64,000 bases of DNA from Larus michahellis (Eukaryota > Chordata > Aves > Charadriiformes > Laridae), in assembly GCF_964199755.1 (NCBI RefSeq), contig NC_133917.1, positions 3,727,501-3,791,500 of the forward strand, in the 5' to 3' direction. Made by a program: the position numbers and the translations under genes. How positions within the stretch are numbered: position 1 is the first letter of the stretch; each line of letters opens with the position of its first letter. Below the pieces are notes generated by a model. It had not been told where the DNA came from and did no database searches. It worked only from the letters and a program-made list of their open reading frames with translations. Below are positions 52,901-64,000 of the stretch, piece after piece.

Positions 52901-55900
52901 GGGTTTGGGGTGAAGGATGAGGGGGTTTTGGGGATGCAGGAGAGGGGGGTTTTGGGGATGCAGGAGAGGGGGTTTTGGGGATGAAGGAGAGGGGGTTTGG
53001 GGTGAATGATGAGGGGGGTTTGGGATGCAGGAGTGTGGGGTTTTGGGATGCAGGAGCAGGGGGGTTTGGGATGAAGGAAAGGGTTTGGGGTGAACGATGA
53101 GGGGGGTTTTGGGATGCAGGAGAGAGGGGGGGTTTGGGATGCAGGAGCAGGGGGTTTTTGGGATGAAGGATGAGGTGGTTTTGGGATGCAGGAGAGAGGG
53201 TTTGGGCATGAAGGATGAAGGGCTTTGGGCATGAAGGATGTGAGGGGGTTTGGGGACGCAGGAGAGAGGTTTTGGGACCTCTTCTAGGGGTGTCGCGGTG
53301 CAAAGGCGGGTGTTCCACCACTCGGCCGCCTCGGTGGGCTCCTCGCCCCAGTGAGCAGCGTCACCCCACTGTCACCCCAGCGCCGGCCTGCTCGGGGACG
53401 GGACGTCCTGCCCCGGGCTTTGCGGCACGCCGGGGTGGGGACGATTTCAAGAAGTTTGTGACTTCCTGCAAGTTTCTCTTCCCCTTTCGACCGAGTTTTA
53501 GGGAGGAGGAGAGGGGACTTTTTTGATATTTTTTTTTTTTTAGCTCCGTGTCCGTATAGTTTGGCCGGAGAAGTGGCTCTGTCCCACGGACCTGTCCCTG
53601 GGAGAGCTTGGAGCCGGGTGCCTCGGAGATAAAGAGCCCAGCCTGGCTGAGGTATGTGCTGGGTAAACAGGCATCCGCCGGCGGCTTCCCATTAGCTCAA
53701 CGCCGGAATTAAACCCCTCGAGAACCGAGGCCCGTGTTTTCTGAGCCCTTAAAGATGTTTTATCCCAGGGGAGGATGGAGCTGGGAGCGTGTTTTGGTAG
53801 GACGAGCTCCTTTTCGGGGCTCTGTCCGTCATTTGGACGGAGGTTGGCGGTGGGACGTGGACGTAGCAAGGACGTCCTTCTGCAAAGGGGGGAAAAAAAG
53901 CCCCTTCGTGGGGGATCAGTTTGATCCTTTGAAATCAATTTACCGAATGCCCACCCCCCCCACCAGCTCTGCGCTGCCACTTTGTTCTTACAGGGCTTTT
54001 CCCAGCCATCGGGGCACCCACACAAAGACCCGATTGTCTCCTATTTTCTGTTTTTAAGGCAAGCTTTGTAGCAGGGCCTTGATGAGACATCCACATGGCA
54101 TCGGCTGCGGAGGGGAGGGGAAAATCGGAATCAATCCCGGGCCAGCAAGCCCTGACAGGATCTCTCCTTAACGTGCTCTAATTGTTTGTTTCATTACACC
54201 CATGACGTCACGTCAGAAAATAATTATATTGCGAAATTTCCTTCTCTAAACTCTGGCTGGGCTGGACTTTAAATACCCTCCCGGCTTCCTTGGCTGACCT
54301 CTTTCCTTCCCATAATAAAGAGGGTGGTTTACTGGAGAAATTACACAAATCCCAGGAGATCCCAGGGCTGGGGGGGGGGGTGTCTGCTTGGGAAAAGGGA
54401 GCCATCCCAATTTTACAGGCTCATTATTGCAGCGCAGCTTCGTCCCGGCGAGGTTGTGCCCCTGCCGTGGGTCTGGGGCTCCGTGGGGCAGCCCTGCTCT
54501 TCCTCCACCACCACCACCTCCACCTCCTCCTCCTCCTGCTGGAGGCTCGGCCGCCCGGGAATGGGAGCGGGTTGGCAGCCGTGCTGGTCGGACTGGTTGG
54601 GTGCTGGAAACTCTTCTGGGAAGAGTTTCCTCGCCCGGCTCTGGACCGTCTCGCCGGGTTCTAATCTTCCCTTTCCTTTTTATCTGCGCCGACTTCAGCC
54701 CCGGCTGCCTCCTCGCCCGGGAGTCCCGGCTTTATCGCCCCTTCGCAGGAGCCGGAGCCCGGCCCTGGAGGACGAGGGGTAGTTTCAAAGTGGCTCCTTT
54801 CCCTCCATCGGTTCTTGGGGCGCTGGTTCCCATTCCGGAGAGGCTCCCGCCGTCCAGCATCTCCCCATCCCGACGTGGGACCTCTAGGTCGGATGCCGTG
54901 AGCGATCCGGGCACAAATTCCCCCTTCTCGGTGGAGGGGCGCGATTAAAAAAAAAAAAAAAAAAACAACAAAAAAAAAACAACCACCAAACAAAAACCCA
55001 CCACGGGTTTTGTAGCTCGGGAAAAAAAGCATCCGCCCTGGATTGGGGTGGAATCCAGAGGTTGAGGTGCGGTGAGAAAATCCCTGCGGGCGTTCCCCGG
55101 CTCCGGGGTGTGCTCCTCCTCGGTGGTCACGGGGATCGCCCTTCCCCAGCTGGGCATTCTCCTCCTCCCGCGTCACCGGGGACTTCTCTTTTGAACTAAC
55201 CCGCTCTCTTTTTTGGGGGTGGTTTGGTAGGACCTGCCTACGCCGCGGGCTGAAGGTGCCGCGGCTGCCGCTGCTGGGCTTTGCCCGGCCCGGGGTCGCC
55301 CCAGCGAAAGGCTTTTGGCAGGACTAGAAGCTTCATCCCAGTTTCGCCGCAATCCAGCCTGGAATTAAAAAAAGGGCCAAAGGAGATCTGCGTTTCGGTT
55401 CGCGGCACCGTAAAGGTATTTAGAAAGAAAATTAAAGAAAATTATTTTCTAGCACAGGGCCGGACGCGGCTCCTGCTCCCCTCGCAGCCACCTCCCTCCT
55501 GACCCGCCAGGTCCGTCCCGATTTATTTCATCTCCAAAGGAAGCGTCATTTCTTGTGACGCACAGAAACCTCCAACAATTAAAGGATATCGCCGAACTTG
55601 CCGTGTGGCTTTTTCGAGTCGTTCAACTCCCGGGTAAAATAGAATTACCTCCCGCCTGCTGCGGGCGGGCTTCAAAACGCGCAGCCGGGCGCCGCGCGTT
55701 TCCCCGCTCCCCTCTCCGTAACTCCCGAGAATTATTAAACCCGAGCTGGGCTAATTGACGTGAATGACTTCCTACCGCAGATTCAACTCCTTTTGCAAAT
55801 TAGGGAGGAAATCAAACGAGATAAAAATCAGGGGGGACTGCGTTACAAACCCGACTTGGTTCCTTTGTGCAGCGAGTGCGGCTTAATTGTCTTTGATCTG

Positions 55901-58900
55901 TCTGGAGGAGATGGCGGCGCCGTGTTTTGGGGAGAGCGTGTTTTGGGGAGAGCGGCAAGGGGCTTTCAGGCTGCCAAAAAAAAAAAACAATCCCCCCCAA
56001 ACCCCCAAAAAGGAGGAGGAAATGGGGAAAACTTGAGTCGTGAGCTAGAAAAGTGTGATTTTTTGGAGCGAGTAGAGATGCGCCGAGAGGTTCGGGGAGC
56101 CCCGGGGCTGCTGGGTTTCGCTGCCCTTTTGGTTTTTGGTTTGTTGGTTGTTTTTTTTTTTTTTTTTTTTTTTTCTGCCTTAAAACCTCTTTTTGCCTCT
56201 TTGCCTGGACGCTGGCATGGGTTCGGCGCGCGCGGCCCGCTCTGCGGGGTGACGACTCGCCCCCCTCTTCCTCTGCGGAGCCGCAGCTGCCAACGGCGCG
56301 GAGTTTGCACAAGAAACCTTTTTAATTTAACTTCATTTTTTTTTTTTTTTTTTTTTCCCTTTTCCCCCTAGATCCTCCCTAAAAATGACCGTTGCGCCTG
56401 TTTCCCCTCTCCCAAGGTCGGCTGGGGTGGATCTAAAAATGCCCCTCTCTTCTCTCCGCGGGGCGTTTCTCACCTCCTTTTAGTTTGCGAAATAAAACGG
56501 CCAAACCGAAGCGTTTTTCCCTCCCGACGAGGAGCGAGGCGACAAGAAACACCTTGTTTCGAGAGGAGTCGCAAGCCAAGGCTGGGGCGCTTCGGGCTTA
56601 TTCGTGTCAGACCAGTAAACGACGACTCGCCCCCTTTCTGGAAGGGGAGATCTTGGTGGTGGGGGGGGGGGGGTGGGTCGGAACCCCCATCCCGCGTTCC
56701 TCCGGGGGGCAGAGCCAGGAGCCCGGCGCAGTCCAGCGGGGTCACCTCCCGCAGGCAAATCCCTCTTTGCTCCCTGGTGTTTTCCAAGGATTAATCCCCC
56801 CCCCAACCGTCTCCCTCCTTGCTCTATTAATATATTTTTTTTCAGGATTTCAGTGACCCGAGCGTGGACCAGGGGCTTGGCGGCCTTCACCGCGAAAGCT
56901 TTAGTCTTAGAAGTAATCGATATTAGGGGGAGATAATAAACATAAATTATCCAGCTGGTTTCTCTCCGCCGAGCTTTCTCCTGAAACCGCAATATTCTGG
57001 AGACTTCGGCGCGTCCCGATATGTGAAGAATGAAGCGTGTACGTACAAGATCTGTCTTCTCTTGCCGTAATTTATTTAGACCTTAATTAGATGCGAGCCG
57101 TAGATTACCAGGAGGAGGATTTGGGGTTGGTTTGTTGTTTTTGGTTTTTTTTCTTCCCCCCCCTCCACCTTCCCCTCCATATGACATGCCAACAGACTAT
57201 AAAACGCTGCGTAGGCTTTTGCATGTTGGGAGATTGAAGTCGTTCCAAGCCGTCAGGGCCGGATTCTCCCCCTCCCGTGCGTATTTTGGGGAGAACGCCT
57301 GTGTTTTCTCCCTTCCTTTTTACAACAGCTCTCCCCCCCCCCACCCCCCCACCGGCTCCGGACGGCACATCCGCGAGAGGGAAATCTCTAATCTGTAGCT
57401 GTAACGCAAGCTGTCGTCGTTGGCTTAGAAAGCTTAAAAAATAAGAAAAAAAAAAAAAAAAAAAATAACACTCAACCCTTCCCGGTTGCCTCCGTGCTGG
57501 TTTTAGACTGTAAACATGTGTTGCAAGAGCCGGGAAAGGAGGCGGCGGGGGGGGAAAACGGACGACGACTGAAAAGGTTTTATCCTAAAATTGCTAAACT
57601 TAGCGGGGAGCGCAGGAATGTCGCCGCCGAGGTACGGGGGAGCACGATCGCCGAGCGGGGGGGCTCAAAATCGTGTCCCCTTTCAGGTGACAATTTCCCG
57701 CCAGCGGCGGCGGGTCCGTCCCAGTCGCTGGCGATGGCCGACAATATTCCTCTCCGCCTCGGCATCCCGGCGCGAGGGCAGCCGCCGCCATCGCCGTTGG
57801 GGTTATTTAACGCTACCACTGGGCAGGAACTGGTCCTGGTGGAGCTGAACTGGTCCCAGCGTGTCGGTCCCGGGTGTTATTTGCAGCTGTGGTTCAGTTG
57901 AGCCGTTCCTCCGTGGGGGTGTTCGGTCTTTGGGGCTGGCACCGTCCTTTAATCCACCATGCCGGGGCTCGGACGCGTCAAGCCCTCGCCGTGCCACCGA
58001 TGACATCCCGGCTTCTCTTTAGACGATGGCGTGTCCCTTGTCCCCCTGCGGACGAACCGGCCCCAGCGTGACGTGAGTAGAGGCGAGCGGATGAGTCAGG
58101 CGTCGTTCCCTTGATGGCAGCCCTTCTCCTGGCTGTTGCTTTGATGCTCCGGGTGTCTCAGTCCTGGACGGCAAAGGCTTTTCCCAGCGCTGCCCTATCC
58201 CAGGGAATCCGGATGCCTGCGGACTTGGGGGGGCAGAGCAGCCAGCCCGAATTCCGAGTTTGTGTGCCCCCGCCTGGGAGAGCGAAGCTCCTATTGCCGC
58301 CGCTGCGATCCGGAGGGGTGAAATCAAAGCTGTTCCTCTCGCCGCAGGAAGCCCAGACCCGGTCGCGCACGTAAACCCCCCCGCTGCCGGCCACGCAGAT
58401 CGTTGGCGATGCCACCGCGGAGCCGTCGGGCATCGTGGCCGTGAGCTGGCCAGTCCCCCAGGTAGCCAAGGATCTATTCCTGGTGGCTTTTGTCCTTCTT
58501 GGCCCGGTGGCTCCTCCGCTGAGCTTTGCCAGGGCACCACTGACACCTGCTGGAAACAGCCGAACGGCCCCGGGGGAGGCCGCCCGCTGCCAAAAACTCT
58601 TCATCATTCCCCCCTCGCTGTCTCCCGCTTGTGAAACTCCCTCTCGGCCGCGGGAAGAGAGCCCAGCCCGCGCCCGATGGACATTTCGGACCGGCGAAGT
58701 CTGAAATTCATCCTCCTTCGGCGCCGACACCTCTCCCGGGGCTGCTCGGTGTGCCGCCTCCTGCCTGGAAGAAGTTAACGCAGAAAATCAGGTTTTTAAA
58801 GGAAATTTCACCGCTCTGGGAAGGTGTTTGTCCCAGTAGGACTCCTCAGAAGGCTGTGCCATCCTGCTGCGGTCCCTCTGCCAGGGCAGCGTCGCCGTCC

Positions 58901-61900
58901 CCGTGCCGCAGAGGTGGCCTTCGTTCCTGTGGCTCCGGAGGACGCCGGCGGCAGGACCGCGGGCTGTTTCTTGGGGAAAGCTGGCTTTTGGAAACTGCAG
59001 CTCGGGGACATTTGTGCTCCTTATTTAAGAAGCAGCTTCCAGGTAACGGGAAGAGGAGACGGAGGGAATGAACCAGCATCTCCCAGGGCACCACGGTGTC
59101 CCTCGCACCACGATGTCCCGCACACCCCGACGTCCCCGCCAGCCCTTGGCAGCGCTGGGTGGCACAGTCCTTCTCGTTAACTCTTCCTCACTGGAGCCAA
59201 CATCAGGAAAGCCCCAACTGGGTGTTTTTTTGGGGAAGATTCGCCCCAACACAACCTCGTTTCTCGGCGGCGGGAGAGGAGGGATCTCCGGACGGAGCGG
59301 CAGAGCTCGGCATCCCTTGCTGTTGGCGACGAGCGCGTTCGCTCGCACACGGCGGGTGTTTTATCGCGGCCCCCTCAACCCTGCCTGCCTGCTCGCCAGG
59401 AAATTAGTAGGAAAAAAGGTGAATTTGGGGCTGGAATCCCAGCCCGTAGCCAGCCGAGGATGCCGCCTCCCGTCCGGCGGAAGCGGCTGGGCTCTAAATC
59501 TGCCGTTAAGACTTATTGGCATATGTTAATTGCCGCCGAAAAGAGATTACTCAGCCTGTCGTCTCTGCGCCCGCTCCGGCTTTTCAGCCTGAAAATAATC
59601 AAGCAGCGAAGCTTGAAGGGAAATAAAACACTCGCGAAGTGTAGATGGGGTTATTGGAGAAGCAATTAGATGGCAGCGTTAAGCGGAGAGCAATAAAATG
59701 GCAATGAAAAGCGATAGGCTTAAAAACTTCCTACCCCCCCCCCCCCCCCCGCCGCCTCCGTTACCAATGGTTTATGTTCGTCTGCGTTCGGGAGCTCGTC
59801 AGCGCAACACCCCCAGCCCCGTTCCGATGGTTTTTGCTAATTGGGAATTGCTCCTGGAGAGAGGGAGGGACCGCGCTCTGCCGGCGGTGCCGGATGATTT
59901 TCCCAACTTTTCTCTCTCTATCCCTTTCTGTAATGGCAGTAATTAACCAGCGAGCGCGCGCCGATATTATGGTCTCCGCCGATGGATGCTGCTGAGGACT
60001 CTGCTCTTCCAACCCGCTTTATTTATCGCTGCCGCCTTCTTTGGCGGGTGCGGGGGACGGGATGGGACGGGACTCGCATCTGCTCCGTCCGTTTGCCGCT
60101 GGCTTGTTGCTTTCGTCAGGTTCAAGCTGGAGAGATGGAAAGGGGAAAACTGCCGCTTTCAGCCCCAAAAACCGAGGCCGGGGTCAGGAGGAAGGTGTGG
60201 TTTGGCGAAGGCCGGGTTTTCCTCGGGGGTGTTTTGATGTTTTATCGCTGACACCGATGCTTTGACACTTGCTTTCTCGCTGACACCGATGCCTAGGCGG
60301 CCGGCGCTGCTCGCTTTACATTTTTTTTTGCCGTGTTTTCTGCGCTAGGTTAGCTGAAACCGCCAAAATAGTCGGCAGGGGGCTGGAGCGATGTCGCCGG
60401 GGGGCTGTTTTTCCCCCGGGAGATGCAGCTTTTGCCTCTCCTCTGGACGCGAAGCGGAGGGCACGGACCAAAACGTGGGGCGATGTGGGGCTGTGGAGGG
60501 CAGGGAGAACCCCCGGGCTTTAGGGAAAGCTCGGTGGGGGATTATCAGGGCTCGAAAACACAAAAAAAGGAGGCAAAAGGCTGGAATGAATAACTCCCCA
60601 CGGCCCGGCATCCTCCTGGCTTTGCAGCTGGGGGCTTTGGGGGTGAAGAACCCGCAGGAACCTCCCATGTTTTCTTCCAGGCGACCACGGTGCTCAGTTG
60701 GGTCTTCACGGCGCCAGCGGGGACGGGCTGGGAGACGAGAACGCGGCGGTGGAGGAAGGAGAGACCAGCCCGGATCCGCAACCCCAGCAAGGTCGGAAAA
60801 CGCGGAGGGAAGCGTGTACCTGTCCCTACTGCAAAGACAGCGAGGGAAGGTAAGGCCGGAATCCGGCAACGCCGGGCAGCCTGAGCCACCTCCGAACCCC
60901 TAAAAATGCCTTTTTGGACCCCATTCTCCCTCCCTCCGACCAGCTGGAGCTTTCAGGGTGGTTTTAACTCTTTCCCCTTCCGGCTTTTGCAGGAGCTCTG
61001 GGGATCCAGGTAAAAAAAAGCAGCACATCTGCCACATCCCGGGCTGCGGGAAGGTGTACGGCAAAACCTCTCACCTGCGGGCTCACCTGCGGTGGCACAC
61101 CGGGGAGCGACCCTTCATCTGCACCTGGCTGCTCTGCGGCAAGCGTTTCACCCGCTCCGACGAGCTGCAGCGGCACAAGCGCACGCACACAGGTAGGGCT
61201 CGGGGCGCTGCTTCCACCGGCGCCCTCCCGCCAGCCTGGGGATCCGTGGAATCATGGAAGCGTTGAGGTTGGAAGGGACCTTTCAGATCGTGGAGTCCAA
61301 CCGTCAACCCAACGCTGCCCAGACCACCCACGTCCCTCAGCGCCGCGTCTGCCGGGCTTTTAAACACCTCCAGGGATGGCATTTAGGGATTGGAGCCATA
61401 GGACGAGGGGGAGCGGTTTCAAACTGGAAGAGGGAGATTTAGGTGAGATCTGGGGAAGAAATTCTTGGCTGTGAGGGTGGTGAGCCCCTGGCCCAGGTTG
61501 CCCAGAGAAGCTGTGGCTGCCCCATCCCTGGAGGGGTTCAAGGCCAGGTTGGACGGGGCTTGGAGCAACCTGGGCTGGGGGAGGTGTCCCACTGGATGTG
61601 GGGGTGGAACGAGATGATCTTTAAGGTCCCTTCCCACCCAAACCATCCTATGGTGACTCCACCACTCCCCTGGGCAGCCTGTTCCAATGTTTGATAACCC
61701 TTTCGGTGAAGAAATTTTTCCCAATATCCATCCTAAACCTCCCCTGGCGCAACTTGAGGCCATTCCCTCTCATTCCGTGGGAGAAGAGACCGACCCCCCC
61801 TGGCTACCCCCTCCTTTCAGGGAGTTGTGGGGAGCGAGAAGGTCTCCCCTCAGCCCCCTTTTCTCCAGGCTGAGCCCCCCCGGCTCCCTCAGCCGCTCCT

Positions 61901-62705
61901 CACAAGTTCTCCAGCCCCTTCTCCTCGTGCTCCAGACCCCTCACCGCCTCCGTTGCCCTTCTCTGGACTCGCTCCAGCCCCTCAATGTCCTTCTTGGTGT
62001 GAGGGGCCCAAAACTGAACACAAAATTTGAGGTGGGGCCGCCCCGGTGCCGAGAACAGGGGACAATCACTGCCCCAGTCCTGCTGGCCACGCTATTCCTG
62101 ATACAGGCCAGGATGCTGGTGGCCTTCTTGGCCACCTGGGCACACTGCTGGCTCTTCTTCAGCCGGTTGTTGACCACCACCCCCAGCTCCTCTTCCACCG
62201 GGCAGCTCTCCAGATGCTCTTCCCCCAGTGTGTAGCGTTCATGGGGTTGGTGGGACTCTTGGCCTTGTTGAACCTCACACCGTTGGCCTCGTCCCATATG
62301 GATCCAGCCTGTCCAGACCCCTCTGTAGAACCATCCCCCCCACACCTTCCCCCCACCTCACCCCTCTCTCCATCCCGTCTTCCAGGGGAGAAGAAATTCG
62401 CCTGCCCGGAGTGTCCCAAACGCTTCATGCGGAGCGACCACCTCTCCAAGCACATCAAGACCCACCAGAACAAGAAGGGAGGCCCGGCCAACAACGTGGC
62501 CATGAACGTCTCCGCCGTCCCCATGGACACGGGGGCCTCGGCGGAGGGTAACGGCGGGGCCACCCCCTCGGCCCTCATCGCCACCAACATGGTGGCCATG
62601 GAAGCCATCTGCCCCGAGGGCATCGCCCGCCTGGCCAGCAGCGGCATCAACGTGATGCAGGTGGCCGACCTCCAGTCCATCAACATCAGCGGCAACGGGT
62701 TCTGA
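46133..62705 (+). CDS. SP1: SP1 transcription factor, 6 coding exons
   Basis: Exons are 46133-46139, 47458-47552, 48235-49735, 60681-60849, 60993-61192 and 62386-62705. All are GT-AG and in phase, giving 763 residues (human 785). SP1 binds GC boxes and activates housekeeping promoters. Exon 1 encodes only MS plus one base. Exon 3 encodes the SP box ([20 protein letters not shown]) and the Ser/Thr- and Gln-rich activation domains, including a QQQQQQQ run. Exon 4 carries the buttonhead box [12 protein letters not shown]. Exons 5-6 carry three C2H2 fingers at about residues 605-687, and the end [16 protein letters not shown] matches human. Finger 2 reads [10 protein letters not shown] where human has CTWSYCGKRF. 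Intron 3 is about 10.9 kb, and intron 5 holds a nested CR1 ending about 50 bases before exon 6. Read-through at the exon 3 donor would stop after five codons. Confidence 0.97.
48118..48176 (+). repeat. T-rich tract before SP1 exon 3
   Basis: Long T runs 60-115 bases upstream of the exon 3 acceptor, a strong polypyrimidine environment. Confidence 0.7.
49756..51179 (+). other. SP1 intron 3, first part
   Basis: Unique intronic sequence with A/T homopolymers near 50620 and 50700. No exon or repeat family was recognised. Confidence 0.35.
51180..51265. repeat. (CTC)n microsatellite in SP1 intron 3
   Basis: CTCCTC runs of about 85 bases. Similar shorter CTC tracts lie near 52545 and 54520. Confidence 0.85.
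52790..53280. repeat. 26-bp minisatellite in SP1 intron 3
   Basis: About eighteen units of GGGGTTTTGGGGATGCAGGA with GAGAGG or GAAGGAAAG variants. The plus strand is purine- and G-rich. Confidence 0.9.
54203..54215 (+). promoter_or_regulatory. CRE palindrome plus half-site in SP1 intron 3
   Basis: TGACGTCACGTCA is a perfect CREB/ATF octamer overlapping a second half-site. It lies in a unique AT-rich stretch (54060-54330) containing ATAATTATATTGC. Confidence 0.5.
54331..60680 (+). other. SP1 intron 3, unique distal part
   Basis: About 6 kb largely free of tandem arrays, unusual for this window. It has AT-rich islands at 55540-55880, 56860-57110 (for example AGTAATCGATATTAG) and 59500-59960 that could be conserved non-coding elements. 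A/T homopolymers lie near 54946-54980, 56150-56175, 56335-56358 and 57445-57468. Frames here match nothing I know. Confidence 0.4.
59622..59697 (+). terminator. Two intronic AATAAA hexamers in SP1 intron 3
   Basis: AATAAA occurs at 59622-59627 and 59692-59697, both sense to SP1, about 1 kb before exon 4. If used they would yield an SP1 form lacking zinc fingers. No other evidence supports use. Confidence 0.25.
61247..62335 (-). mobile_element. CR1 LINE, host of a nested CR1, in SP1 intron 5
   Basis: Antisense CR1. Its 3' end is at TGGAATCATGGAAGCG (about 61247). The 3' UTR is interrupted at 61380-61649 and continues with TCCCCTGGGCAGCCTGTTCC. It extends into the C-terminal reverse-transcriptase region, visible on the minus strand as [20 protein letters not shown]. 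It is 5'-truncated at about 62335. Confidence 0.9.
61380..61649 (+). mobile_element. CR1 LINE 3' fragment nested inside an older CR1
   Basis: A plus-oriented CR1 3'-UTR piece (CAGAGAAGCTGTGGCTGCCC, AACCTGGGCTGGGG, ending CCCAAACCATCCTATGG). ATGG occurs at both borders (61376-61379 and 61650-61653), consistent with a short target-site duplication. Removing the insert leaves the normal CR1 sequence GGGATGGTGACTCC. Confidence 0.88.
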
Positions 62706-64000
62706 GGGGCGACGCGGGACGCGGGCACCGGCGGGCGACGGGGCGAGGCGACGGCGCCGCCGGGCGGCACGGGGCCGAGAGAGCGGAGCGCAGCCGAAGC
62801 CAGGAGCTCTTCCCACCGCGAGGGCGACGTCCCTCGTCACCCTCCAGCACTAAAGCCCGGCTCCTCTTCCCTGGGATCGCGGCCCTCCTTGAGCTGTCCG
62901 ACCTCCGGGGCCCGGTGACCACGCACGAAGGCCAGAGCTATATATATATATTTTTTAATTTCGGCTTCACCTTATTATTATTATTATTATTTCCCTTTTT
63001 TTTTTTTTTTTTTTTTTTTTTTCCCCCAACCCCCTCTCCCCGCCTTTCCCTTCCACTCCCTTCCCGAGATCCGTCTGCCCTTTCCGGTAGCCAGCCTTCG
63101 ACGCCGTCATGCCTTGGGGAGGGGGGGGGGAAAAAAAGGACGGGGGGGGGAGGTGGGGTGGCGGAAAAAAAAAAAATAAAATTATGATCGTTGGGAAAAA
63201 AAAACCAAAACACAACGACAAAAAAATCACCAAAAAAAAATATTACTTTTTAGCAAAAGGAGAAAAAAAAAAAAAACCCCACCAAAAAAAAAAAACCAAC
63301 AAACCCCCCCAAAAAAGAAAAAAAAAAAAAAAAGATTCTATATTATTATTATATATATAAAAATATAAAATGTGTTCGTTTGAGAGAGGAGAGGTTTTGC
63401 TGCGACCATGGCTTTGGTCTCTTTGATGCCTTATCTTGGAGCAGGGGGACGGTTCGGCCGGTGCCCGACCTGTCGCTCAGACCTTTATATTCCATTTTAC
63501 AGCGTAACCTAAAAAAAAAAAAGAAAAAAAACCAAAAAACAACGGAAAAAAAAAAAAAAAAACAGGAAAAAAAAACAAACCAACCCACCACCCCGACATT
63601 CCCCCGCCCCCCAGCCCCGGCCCCCGGTCTTTTTTTGTACGCTTTGCTTTTAGGTTGTTCTTTAATTTCTTTGTAATTATTTGGGTGAGATTTTGATTTA
63701 TTATTATTTCCCCCCCCCCCCCTTTGTAAAAAAAAAAAAACCAAAAAAAAAAACAAACCCACAAAACAAACCAGCTCCTTTTTCCCTGCCTTTCCCCGGC
63801 CTTTTTCCCCCCACCCTCTCTTTATTTTCCAGCGATTTTCCTTCTTTTTTTTTTTTTTTCTTCTCCCCCCCCCCCGGTTTTTCTGCTCCTCTCCCACCCG
63901 GGATGGATTCGGGAAGGGTTTCGTGCGGGTTCACTCGAGCCGTTTCGCAGAGGGGCTGGGACCCGGCGCGTCAGGAGGCCCTCGGGCTTGGGGGGGGGGA
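62706..64000 (+). other. SP1: SP1 3' UTR, start
   Basis: Untranslated sequence after the stop at 62703-62705. It is exceptional for A and T homopolymers (62995-63022, 63165-63178, 63310-63335, 63510-63563, 63721-63755 and others), mixed with C-rich runs. One AATAAA lies at 63175-63180. The mammalian SP1 3' UTR is several kilobases, so it probably continues beyond the window. Confidence 0.7.

Noticed and set aside
58158-58730. 190-codon minus-strand frame in SP1 intron 3 with phrases such as [19 protein letters not shown]
   Set aside because: I recognised no family, and overlapping frames of similar length exist on the plus strand. It remains a weak candidate for a search.
1-64000. Prokaryotic-type systems, CRISPR arrays, or capsid- and envelope-bearing elements
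   Set aside because: The tandem arrays lack the alternating repeat-spacer pattern of CRISPR and all genes are spliced animal genes. I saw no retroviral or Polinton-like parts.

Overview
The window looks like vertebrate, almost certainly bird, DNA from a very GC-rich microchromosome. All genes have spliced, GT-AG exons. The only interspersed repeats I recognise with confidence are CR1 LINEs. Much of the non-coding DNA is G- or C-rich tandem array, and long C/G homopolymers are common enough that assembly length errors are likely.

Left part (1-17.2 kb). The last codons and 3' UTR of VDR (+) lie at the left edge. A GC-rich promoter with eleven NRF1-type palindromes leads into MYG1 (+, 7 coding exons). 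Next comes a small single-exon gene (+) for a 110-residue one-pass membrane protein whose tail resembles LRRC3-family proteins. It runs convergently into AAAS (-, 16 coding exons, nuclear pore protein ALADIN). The two appear to share a palindromic TTTAATTAAA poly(A) element. AAAS exon 1 carries one surplus base in a poly-C tract, probably an assembly error. Two identical CTCF-like 14-mers in convergent orientation flank MYG1 to AAAS.

Middle part (17.2-45.2 kb). SP7/osterix (-) has one large coding exon at 21.4-22.6 kb, a short upstream ORF with an ideal start context, and a candidate non-coding first exon in a CpG-rich stretch near 26.8-27.0 kb. I could not find the N-terminal residues known from mammals. 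The SP7-SP1 interval is about 20 kb of back-to-back minisatellites with alternating strand skew, broken by short unique islands. I see no convincing gene there.

Right part (45.2-64 kb). A CpG-island promoter with eight inverted CCAAT boxes drives SP1 (+, 6 coding exons, 763 residues), followed by the start of its 3' UTR. SP1 intron 5 holds a CR1 nested in another CR1.

The order and strands MYG1(+) AAAS(-) SP7(-) SP1(+) match human 12q13.13 as I remember it. VDR next to MYG1 does not, so the left edge is a synteny change relative to human. The genes are not a pathway operon: VDR, SP7 and SP1 are transcription factors (VDR and SP7 both act in bone), MYG1 is an exonuclease and AAAS a nucleoporin.
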